64,000 nucleotides of DNA from Asparagopsis taxiformis (taxonomy: Eukaryota > Rhodophyta > Florideophyceae > Bonnemaisoniales > Bonnemaisoniaceae), in contig JALQPE010002070.1 of NCBI GenBank assembly GCA_030407315.1, positions 310,001 to 374,000 of the forward strand. Direction: 5' to 3'. The notes under the pieces are model-generated. The model was not told where the DNA came from. It made no database searches and saw only the letters and a program-made list of their open reading frames with translations. Positions 1 through 9,719 of the stretch are shown in pieces. The first letter of the stretch is position 1, and each line of letters opens with the position of its first letter. The translations under genes and the position numbers were made by a program.

Positions 1-562
1 AACAACGGGAAAGCAAAGTTGGAAATCCTACTAAAACGGCAACGATTCGAGTCGAAAGGTGAGTGCATTGTAACCATGTGACTTTGACAATCAAAACATA
101 TGATTACTTGTTCGGAACAAATCCCTTGAGCAAATTCAATTTAATGTATAGTGAATCATCTCTGGAGCAGAACGGTCATTCACCCGAAATTTTCCATCGA
201 CTATGCTCGGTGAGTACTTGTAGAATGACTCGGATGATGTGACTGTTACCATTTCGGGAAGACACTTGTTGCTGTGAAGTTGTAGTAAGGAAGAAGAGTG
301 TTGGAAAGAGTATTCTATTCATAACTGAACCGATCAATTCCTAGCCGCAACTTGGCCTGCAACGGAAAAAGGATTGTTCGTCGATATGCTAGCGCAGTCG
401 CAAGATGGAGAAATAAAACCAGCATCTCACGTTGCGTTGGGGGCGACGAAAGCAAGGCAATACAACAATGAATCTGAAACTTGGTTTCATACAAACATTC
501 AACGTTTTTTTTCGCTTACAGCACCTGACACAGACACGCGACCATCTTCATCCAAGTATTGA
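1..562 (+). CDS. possible 3' end of a spliced gene, function unknown
   Basis: This is a doubtful gene model running in from the left edge. A GT-AG reading gives three exons, about 1-58, 171-209 and 345-562, all in one compatible frame. The introns would start with GTGAGT at 59 and 210 and end in gagcag (170) and tcctag (344). The joined reading frame stays open to a TGA ending at 562. The last exon encodes about 72 residues, including the stretch KGLFVDMLAQSQDGEIKPAS, with a low-complexity Ser/Thr tail. I recognise no domain. A second pyrimidine-rich acceptor-like tract near 500-521 means the last exon could be split further. The two consensus donors support it; the lack of homology and the first exon being cut off count against it. 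Confidence 0.3.
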
Positions 563-3500
563 CAGGTTCTCTTTATTTCCGAAGAGCCAATAATCGTAGA
601 CTGCCGGAGAGAGCGAACAAGTCCGTAATAGCGTAACATAGATATATCATGCTCGGAAATGTGGCATGATGTGCGATATCTTCCACCTGAAGAAAATATC
701 TTTGGTCGCTCGGTCGCCCTATGTCTTCACCGAGCGAATGTGTTGGACTTCCCGGACATAACACAAATATCTGAATGGAAACCGAAGAGTTATTCTCCAG
801 CCGGTATTTTGGAATACTAGAGCTACGATGTGCATCTGAAAAGTGATTCCAACTGATTGCGGTTAGGTTATATGAATATATCGATCAAGGGAATGTCGCT
901 ACATTTTGACGGACACATATTTGACTGATTTGAGAGTACATGTCAGAATGTGTGAGTGCTCATAGTGAGGCTGCACAGTCACAACACGCCAAAGTTTGAA
1001 TTGCAATTGACGTTGCATTCTAGCGGTGAATTTGCAGGGATACATGGCAAGCGTAAGATGGGGAACATTCCACAAGTGTAACTAAGCAGAAGCACAATGG
1101 CAATGTGTGGGCAATAGATCCACATCAACTCGTCGCAATATCCAATTACCGGGCAGATTGTGAGTAATGTTGAACCACAAGTAGGGCGGTTTTGGTGGAC
1201 AAATTTTAGCCGGTGTATGATGTATATAAACTGACACAATAGGTTGCCAACGCACGGTTTTGATGTGCCGAACATTCCACAAGTATCCCAACGAACCCCG
1301 AGCAATTGGCACTTAGGGAATGCACGCATTAGATGAGCGCAAAACAATGCGGAAACTCCTTCCTGTCATCCATCCTATATGAACTACCGAGCGGCATAGA
1401 AAATACCGCACGTCTGCAGGGAAAAAAACTATCTGGCACCAGCGATTCTGCAATATGCAATGTGACCCACACATTCGTGCACAATGTTGTAACACCATAA
1501 TCATATAGACGAGAGCATGTATGTCTTGGCACGTAGCGGTACGGAGAATACGTTGTATGTGACGTGCCTAATTCGGGAACAACTACAGTCCGCCCACGGA
1601 GCAAGCTACGTTTCGAAAGAAATGTTGTCAAACTTCGGTTGTAGGGGAAGGAATATGAAAAGCGACAGCGATGGCGTGTCCGCATCACATGTCACGTTTG
1701 CTCTTTCACTCAGGGTCGTGCTTTACCGCCTCTAATATTATCTGTCAAGGTTGCGTATGCTGTGCTGTCTGGTCGTCACATAATACAATACCATTTAACG
1801 ATGCATGCCGGCGAGAGATTGTAACAAACAACATGTTAGATTTTGACAACGTTGCAAAGTTTTGTAGAAGTTGAGCAAGTTGTATTTCTCGTCGGACATC
1901 ATGTTTTCTGTGGTCCTCCAACACAGGTGATGAGGCTTGATATGCTAGTTGAGCGCAATGCGGAACTAAGCAGCGTACTATGGTGTAACTAGATATATGA
2001 TGGCATGTCTTTGAACGAGTTGTCGAACGAGCCTTCAAGTCCTTCTCACAGTGACTGGTAGCAAGGGTTGCGTAGAAATTGAACAAGATGAAAGGAAGGA
2101 TTCATAAAAGTGTAACAGACGCATTGTTGGGAATGGGCGTAGTGGACTTACTGTAACGCCGTAGCAATTCAATGTGGTGGGAAGCAAAATATTGAAGAGC
2201 AAAAGTGGACTGACCCCGTCACGAATCGAGCGTTCATCATAGTTGAACGAGGATTGTAAATCGATAGCAGTTGTAGCTTGGTAAGGTAAAGCGGGTTAAC
2301 GAGGATGGGCTAGAGCGATTTGCGATATATACGTCATTCTGAATTCAACGGTGTTTGAGTTTGCAGGTCGAGGCCACCTGAAGTTGTTTATGACGTGAAG
2401 GTCTGGTGTTGGAGTGTGTTGCGGTCTCGTCATGCAGCGTTGAAGGAGTTCACTGTCGGAATAGTATATTTTCAATTCAACGGTGGAAGCGCGTACACAT
2501 CGTCAATAGGAAAGAAGGCAAGGTTGACAGTGGTCTGTACTATATCCTGTGGTGGACGTGAGCTGCGGATAGTGTTTAGGGTTTAAAAAGATGGAAAATA
2601 GTCGAGTTCGAAACAACCAATGTGAAAAAACAATTCAAATATGGGAGTTGTCAGGAGTCATCTGTCATGGGGTGACCGACAGGGTCACACTGACGGTATC
2701 GATACATTTGGTCTAATGCGACGTGAAGTTGACATGCCGCCGAGAGAGCCATTGAAGAGCACAATGGTACAATTTGAGAGATAATTTTGTACACTCGTTC
2801 CATCAAGTTTCAGCCAACCAGGGCACTACTTGTGTTACTATCAGCAGCTATTGTCAGAGTCCGGCCACGCTTGACCGTACAAATAATATACTGTTCTATT
2901 TCAACAACAGGCTGTTTGTTTGTACCGGAGGGTTTCAAAATCTGCCATGCTGGCTATGCATTCCTTCGCCTTCCACCTCGGACACTTTCGAGACCGTGTC
3001 CTGTGGCAACCAATGGGCTCTCGTCGCTATAATGTTGCCAACATTACATTTTTTTGATCATCCTTCGCTCGCTTGGCTATTCCAACCGACTAGGCCTTGG
3101 AAAGCGATTCGCACATACCCTACAGGCATCGCAACACAAATATCTTTCTCCTGTTTAACGGATTGCACTGCGGCATCGGCTTCTACGCCGCGCTCCCCTC
3201 GCAAATGCCATGCCTTGCCTCTGGTCGCCGCGCCCCAGCTCTGCGCTCTCCTTTTTCGAGGTGGACCTCCGTACTACCTATACAGTGCATTAACTAAATT
3301 TAGTGCAACTACAGTACAGTATAGCAACTCTTCCATTGTTACACGCCTAATTACTTTCGCAACACTACGTAGTCTTTCTCAGCTCATTCGCCCTTGTACT
3401 TTTATGACAATTGCCGCTGTGCGCTGATTATTAATCCACCAACTGGGGAACACTTAAACCTTCAATTGCACCGTACCGCACGGCACAGCACAGCACAGCT

Positions 3501-4727
3501 CCATCTTGTCACGATATCATCAGTATTGTGTAATGCGACCGTACCGGTCCGGTCCGGTCCTCTTGTCTTACAGTACTCTTCAACCGTTGCACACCTCGCT
3601 ACCTCAAACACTGATCGAGATAGAGAGGCATTCTCCTCTTACGTTTTCGAATATCAAGGTATAATTGTTGCTAGACGAAGCATGAACGTTCTGTCGTGCG
3701 CTGTCCTGCTCTCCTACGCTCGATATAATAAGCTCAAGACGAATGAGTATCAATTGCTTGTTGAACACTTGCAACATACGGTAGACGTTTGGTGGGCGAG
3801 GTACGATAACGGTATGATGGATGGATTGGTCGCTCGAAAAGCATTGTCTAACAGTAACAACCCTGATGAGAAAACGGGTGGTGGCCTATGTAGGCCAGGC
3901 CAGGCCAGACCCGGTCTGACCCGACCTGACCTGGGTCGGCCTCTCTCTATTGATGGTATTGTCACGATGAATGGCTCTCACGATTCGTGACCTGGCAAGC
4001 TTGCAGAGAAACGCCGAGGCGTGTAAGCATGTAGAACAAGAGTCGTCAATAGCTCGGCGACGATCGACATGGTCAATTTGTTACCGTACCTCGCTGTAGT
4101 ATGTAAACCAAGTACAGTACATATGTTGCAGCATACAGTGCTGTAGTGTACCATACGGGTAACGTCCTAATGCTGCGCTGTATTACAGTACAGTACTGCT
4201 AAGCGGTCCATCGCCGCAGTCATAATGTTTCCATAGCAACTTGCAGTTTAGGGACATGCTGCTCGCAGCGCATTGTATGAACATTTCGACGTCCGCCAAG
4301 CCTCGGATCAGTAGTGTAGCTTGTCACTAAAGTTCCGCCGCCACCAGTCGCGCATGCTTACACATAATTCATGATGCCGCGAGTCGACTATTATGGGTCG
4401 ACTCGCCAACACAATCGATTATACAGCCTCGTCGTGAGTTTAATAAACAGATTGATAGTGAGTTTCCAGTTTCCTTCCATTCTTGCTAGAACAGATCCCG
4501 GATTTATTCTACTGACCGCTTCTCCTATTGCCGCCGAAACTCGGCATTTAATTAACAAATCTAGCGCTCTCACACGTGTAGAGGCTCCATCTTTCCACAC
4601 AGCTTGCTTTCGGCATCTTGACCGACAATAGTTAACTCTTCTTCAAGAGATCAGCGTAGCAGAATACTGAAATTCAAGAATTTAATGAGCGCCGTCACAC
4701 AATACATTTTGCCGGTAGTGCTGGTAG
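563..4727. other. gene-poor spacer with simple sequence and motif cluster
   Basis: No convincing coding region is seen. Open frames here (for example 2774-3427 and 3394-3990 on plus) have biased, domain-free translations and begin at arbitrary starts. The stretch 3300-4200 is notable for six copies of TACAGTA, short direct repeats (CACAG at about 3484, GGTCC at about 3547, AGGCC at 3892-3906) and hairpin-capable sequence at 3883-3939. It lies downstream of the minus-strand zinc-finger gene that ends at 4728. Confidence 0.6.
3883..3939. repeat. GC-rich hairpin cluster
   Basis: A palindrome (GGCCTA-TG-TAGGCC, 3883-3896) runs into three tandem AGGCC units (3892-3906), then a CAGAC/GTCTG hairpin (3906-3918, 3-nt loop) and a CCGACC/GGTCGG hairpin (3921-3939, 7-nt loop). 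It is seen directly in the sequence; a function is not known. Confidence 0.6.
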
Positions 4728-5867
4728 TTATTGAACAGTGGCGCGAATGGCCTCGGAAGACGATTGTGAAATGGCACTCATCTTAGCTTTCATCGTTTTC
4801 TCCCGCCTACGAGCTGTCTGGCGGTCGTACGCAAAGCATTTTGCACGACTAGGACATCGATTTTGGCAATGTGGACACGCCCAAGAAGAATCCGACACCT
4901 GTAGCTTGTAGACGTCGATACATTTGTTGCACACACTCTTTTGGCATAGACCTAGTTCCACGTTTCCACATGGAACCATTGTAACTGAACGTTCGTGGCG
5001 GGCGCACAGATGGCAGTAGCGTGAGCTCTTGGGAGCTGTATATCTTCTCGCTTGTTTTTGAATGCGTCCATGCGAGATTGTCGTCGTAGTATTGGGCGTA
5101 AACGACTTGGTAAGCATAGCAGTAGAGCGCGAGGTTGCAGGCGAGGTGCATTGATTTGAAGTGACACTGGCGGGCGAGGGGAGCGAATCGGGGCGCGCGC
5201 TCGAGTACACTGGCGTCGATGGCGGCGGCAGGACGCTCTGGTCTGCAAGTACAGAGTGTGTGGAGTAGGGAGTGGGCAGGAGTGAACTTTCCACAGCTTG
5301 CACAACGTCGTTCACGGCAGAGTTGGAGAGGCCCAGCGGGGCGGGTGAGACTGGTGAAATGGGCGATTGAAACTCGAGCGCACTGTCCACGATCTGGCCA
5401 CAATCTGGGAGCGAGGGCACAGACAAAACGGGCACATCGGAAACTTCACTGGGGATGTTGGTGGCGAGAGCTGCGGCAACGGCGTGGTGACGCTGCATGT
5501 CATCGAAGACATGCTGAGGGTGGGCGGCGATTGGGGCGGGAGAGGGGTACGGATGGAGAACGGCGGGATCCATAGCGAGCGGGTGCGTTTTGACGGCGGA
5601 GCTGACTGGAAGGGGATCTGGGGCGTGTGCGGTGGTGTGCGGGTGTTCAATGTTGGAAACCCAGGAGACAGGGGAGGAGAGGGTGTGGAGGTCGAGGAGA
5701 TCGAAATCGGAGAGGGCGGGTTGATCTTCTGCGGGAATGAGGGCGGTCGGGGGCATGACCAGTGGGTTCATTGTGGGGTCGGGGCGTTGGCGAGGGCGGT
5801 CGGACTGTTCGCAGACTGGGGGCGCGATGGGTGGTGCAGTGCGGTTTAGTATGGAGATGAGGTACAC
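4728..5867 (-). CDS. CDCA7-type (zf-4CXXC_R1) zinc-finger protein
   Basis: The predicted protein is 379 residues. The first ~260 are disordered and Pro/Ser-rich. The C-terminal ~100 residues hold a cysteine-rich domain: YCHLC, then MVPC, then GLCQKSVCNKC, then WACPHC, then a final Cys in SRAKC. This spacing resembles the zinc-finger domain of CDCA7 and the MAO-A repressor R1 family (zf-4CXXC_R1), which in animals and plants are chromatin-bound partners of the remodeler HELLS/DDM1. A basic tail (RRREKTMKAK) follows. The first ATG is at 5867; a second in-frame ATG (MNPLVMPP, residue 33) is also possible. The coding strand is C-rich at its 5' end, as in other genes here. Fold assignment is moderate; function in chromatin or DNA methylation is by analogy only. 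Confidence 0.75.
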   Translation of the reverse strand: MYLISILNRTAPPIAPPVCEQSDRPRQRPDPTMNPLVMPPTALIPAEDQPALSDFDLLDLHTLSSPVSWVSNIEHPHTTAHAPDPLPVSSAVKTHPLAMDPAVLHPYPSPAPIAAHPQHVFDDMQRHHAVAAALATNIPSEVSDVPVLSVPSLPDCGQIVDSALEFQSPISPVSPAPLGLSNSAVNDVVQAVESSLLPTPYSTHSVLADQSVLPPPSTPVYSSARPDSLPSPASVTSNQCTSPATSRSTAMLTKSFTPNTTTTISHGRIQKQARRYTAPKSSRYCHLCARHERSVTMVPCGNVELGLCQKSVCNKCIDVYKLQVSDSSWACPHCQNRCPSRAKCFAYDRQTARRREKTMKAKMSAISQSSSEAIRATVQ

Positions 5868-8800
5868 GGAGCGGAGATGTGGAAGTGTGTGTGTGTTTGG
5901 TCAATTGGAGACAGTTGTGGCGGAGCAAAGGCAAGTCAGGTCGGCATCAAGCCGGAGCGGGTGCAAGGCAGGATGGATTTTTAAGCCGAGCGGAGAGGGG
6001 GGCAGGAAGCGGTGCAGAAGTGGTTTGGGAATCACGCAAAAGTGTTTTTTGATGATTCCATTGTTCCATCAGTGGAGTCAGTGTCACGCTAAGCATACGA
6101 GAAAGATATTGTCGTGCGACAAATGGTGTGTCTATAGTGAGAGTGGCAGGGATTGCGGGCTGACTTACGAGCTGAGAGAGTGGACACTCGCTGAACAACG
6201 GATATGATAGGTGGCGCAAGTACAGGGTACAGAGAATAATTGTAAGTGGTGACAACGTACAATTGTCATGATGACAGCGACAATGATAAACTGGGCGGGC
6301 GCAGGATTGGTTTCGAAATGAAAAGGGAACAGTTTCGAAAAGGTCATATTGTGAACTGGGAATCGGTACAGTATCGCGCAAGGAACATTTGGCCAAGCAA
6401 TGCGGTGTGTAAGGCACGGGCCTGACTAGAAATCGAGCTCACCACAACTATCTATTTTATTCATTTCCACAATATGGTGCCCAAAAATTCAATGCGCGTG
6501 CGCGTGCCCGCCCAAATGCGTGCGTGCATGCCCTGCGCCGTGATTCGACAAGATACACCTCGTACATTATTTTAATCCCTCTTCCTTACACCGACCGCAG
6601 CCCATGCAGCCTGTTTTTTTTGAAATGCTGTTGAGTTGGCTTAGGGTTTTCCCACGCCTCGCGCGACCGCCATCACGCCGCAGCCCAACCCAGCACCGCA
6701 CCACGCCGTCGCGCTTCAACGCAGCACAGCACAGAGCGGTGGAATAATTCGTGGCCACTCTTGCCACTGCCAACGTACCATCATTTCGCAATACTGTTGG
6801 CCGTTCCCCGAGTCGATGCCACACCTCCATCATACACCTCAATCGTTCAAACACACCTGCGCCGCAGGGTTGCTCCCTCGTCTAGTGCAGCCGCACAACC
6901 AGCTCAGCTCGACTCGACTCGCTTCCGCTCAGCCCATATCTATTCTTATCTCGCTAGATAACCCCCAACACATCGCCCGTCACCGCACCCTCCCGCGACT
7001 ATTTTTCCTCAGCACAGCCATCAAATCTACTCTACCCGTTTGTTTACACATACACTCGCCGTAGATTTCATCCTGCCCTACCCTGCCCTGCCTTGCCCTG
7101 CGTCAGACCATTTGTCAACACATCCATTGTTATCACAATCGCGATATGTCATTCCCTTCATATTCTATTTTCTAAACTAATCGCATGTGTCGAGTCATCT
7201 CGTCCACTCAATTTGAATCTGACACTACTCGCAATGGAACCTAACAGCTCGCTCTGTATTCACTTGTGCTGCGGCGCTGCGCTGCGCTGAGTCGTGCCAT
7301 GCCGTGTTGTGTTTATACGACTATGGCACCGCACAGCGTCGCATAGCACGCCTTTCGGCCACGGCACAATCATCTCAAACACTCTCGCGTACACGTAGTG
7401 AATTTCACACTGAATTTGGCCCTATTTCAAGCGCACTAAATAGTTCAGTTGCCATGATTATAGCTTCCATACTCGTGTATGAATACACTTATATAAGCGC
7501 ACACTGCCGTTAAAAGCATTTTAAAGCCCCATATGGGGATCGCATGGCAGGACAAATATAAAGCGCACAAAAAAAATCAGTGTACAAGTTCAATGTGTCA
7601 GACACTTGCTCAGCCTGTGCTGTCAGCAAATATCCTACGCCGCCCGGCCCTTTTCTCCCCTGCCACTACTCGCTCTTGCGATATTGTACACATGAACAAA
7701 ATATCTTGTTCATTATTCTCCCATACACTTTTATACTAATGCACTCGTTTATCATTTCTCCATTCGTCACCACATGCAAGCAGCAATCCTTGTGCACCAA
7801 CCGACTCGACTCGACCCGATGTAGACGCTTCCGCGCCGCGCCGCGCCACACGGCACCACAGCGCAACGCTCGTTCTGCTGCAGCGGATCGCAATGTGATC
7901 ACCAACAGCGCACAGCCACAAACTTGTCTCCGCCAAGTACGAGCAATGTGAATTGCAGGGAACGACGAATGCAATTGGCGCACGCTCATATATCTCCTAT
8001 TACAGCGTTGCGTCGCCATGCCGAATAGTTGTAAACAATCTCGCCGTCCGCCCGCTTGGCTGGCTGCATCGAACGCTACTCGTCGAGCTGGGATGCGCAC
8101 AAGTGCAGAGCCAAGCGAGTTGCTCACGCGATGTGTGCCCGTTGCGTCACCGCACGCTGCTTGCGAGCGAGCGAGCATGAAAGGCCTGCCATTTCTATGT
8201 GCGCACGTTAGTGTAAATCGCTGGCGTGGACATGCACATTTGCAGCTTCCATTGTTCGTGTGGTGTGATGTGGTGTAGTGATAGGATTAGATCAGCTACA
8301 GCGCGCGACAAGAGGACTCGTTGCGTCGGTGTAGGAGGATGCCCGATCGCGGAACGGAACGATGCGTGTGTACTGTAAAAGCAGGTGTTAATTTAGAAAA
8401 TAATATGTCACGTGCAAAGGGCTGACGACTTCCAACGGACAGCATTCTTGTGCATAGCAGTTACAAGGACAGCGTGCAATGCCAACTCGGTTCCCTTGTC
8501 AACGCTGTGGAACCAATTCCACGCAATTGTCTACACGCAGCTCGGGAACCAAATATCGCCTGCACGCAGTTACAGACGACGTGCGCGATCTAAACACTTC
8601 GCTTACAAGCCATCCACGATTAGCGCAATATGCCGAGACAGCAGACGACATTGAATCGTATCTGCATGTGTGATATTTGTGATAGAGCGCTGATATTTGT
8701 GCGATTCGACCAATTGTGAGACTCTACCGTCAAACTGGGGCAAAACCATAAAAAGACAGCCTGTCATCCGTCAAACCGCTGGAGCAATATCAACTCTATC

Positions 8801-9189
8801 CGCCATTCACGTCGATCCCTCTTCCCGGATCTGACATCAGGTTAGACACCAGCAGGTGCGGGTGCTCGCGCGCGCTCCATTATGACAGATGACGTGTCGG
8901 TTCTGATCTGCGGGGTGCATGACGTGACCTTTCGCGAAACGAGATGACTAAAATTCTAAATATATTCGTCCATATTACCGAAACGCGCACAATCTGTGGC
9001 TCATGTTTCGCGTCGACAATCTGCATACGGCCCATAAGAAACCGTCGTGCAAGCATATCAAGCCTCCGTGCCATGCAGAACCGCCGCCACATTCGTCCGA
9101 CCTTACAGTTGCCATTCTTTCCACTTACTGTACTTCACACACACTGTCGCCATTGCATCGTCTGTGTCGTCGCAACCATCGTTCGCATC
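5868..9189. other. long spacer, C-rich simple sequence, no supported gene
   Basis: No domain-bearing frame was found. From about 6500 to 8200 the plus strand is rich in short cytosine-containing repeats: CTGCC runs near 7076-7100, GCTGC/GCGCT near 7270-7289, TCGAC runs near 6905 and 7803, GCGCC near 7837. Two 16-bp alternating purine-pyrimidine tracts lie at 6492-6507 and 6516-6531. The plus-strand C richness resembles gene 5' ends elsewhere in the window, so an untranslated transcript or an unrecognised spliced gene is possible. Open frames at 7666-8178 (minus) and others read as noise. Confidence 0.5.
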
Positions 9190-9552
9190 ATGACGACTCT
9201 CGCCTTCATCACAACACCTCCGCTCCAGCCGTGCATTCGCACAGCCCGCAAGTCGCTTCGCTCCCGTCTCGTCCCCCGTGCATGGTTGTTCCGCACTCGC
9301 AGTAAGCCCCCTACCACTCCGCGTCCGTCGGCTCCTGCCATGCGCGCATTGTTGACGCAGTTCCTGCAGAATGAATTGGACCGTCGGCGAGCTGCCCGCG
9401 AGCGTGACGCCCCAATTAACTTACAACCCACCGTACGCTTCCCCGCCTTTCATCGCCGCCGCTTCCGCGTCATGCTCCCGATGCCCGCCTGGGTCGCGAG
9501 GACGTTTCTTATTCTTAGCGTGCTGGCTGGACTGCTAGTGACACTGCTGTGA
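9190..9552 (+). CDS. small basic protein with C-terminal membrane anchor, unknown
   Basis: From the ATG at 9190 the frame encodes 120 residues. The first half is Arg/Pro/Ser-rich and basic, the middle has an Arg-rich helix (LLTQFLQNELDRRRAARE), and the last ~20 residues (WVARTFLILSVLAGLLVTLL) are a strong transmembrane segment ending at the stop, as in tail-anchored proteins. The frame is open further upstream to 8944, but the codon use becomes gene-like (C-ending) only near 9190, and the leader before it is pyrimidine-rich like other 5' leaders here. It runs convergently toward the oligopeptidase B gene, 167 bp away. No family is recognised; it may be a small organelle or ER membrane protein, or not a gene. 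Confidence 0.5.
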   Translation: MTTLAFITTPPLQPCIRTARKSLRSRLVPRAWLFRTRSKPPTTPRPSAPAMRALLTQFLQNELDRRRAARERDAPINLQPTVRFPAFHRRRFRVMLPMPAWVARTFLILSVLAGLLVTLL

Positions 9553-9719
9553 CCCCGCTAGTTAGACTGCTTAAGCGCATGTAAATATCCAATTTGAGCA
9601 TCATTACAATTATTGGCAAATGGTCACGCTATTTCACCCTTGGTGCTGACTACATCCAACGATTTCTGTTTCAGGAATGCACAGTTTCTACACTACGCTA
9701 CCCGAATCAACAGCCTCCC

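Noticed and set aside
979..1688. Several overlapping minus-strand frames of ~120 codons.
   Set aside because: They overlap in different frames, are Cys/His/Tyr-rich noise and have no recognisable motif.
2774..3990. Two overlapping long plus-strand frames (217 and 198 codons).
   Set aside because: Translations are low-complexity, start at poor contexts, contain simple-repeat products and show no domain; the DNA is repeat-rich spacer.
7666..8178. Minus-strand frame of 170 codons.
   Set aside because: Arg/Ala/Cys-rich translation without domain, in simple-sequence DNA; composition explained by C-rich plus strand.
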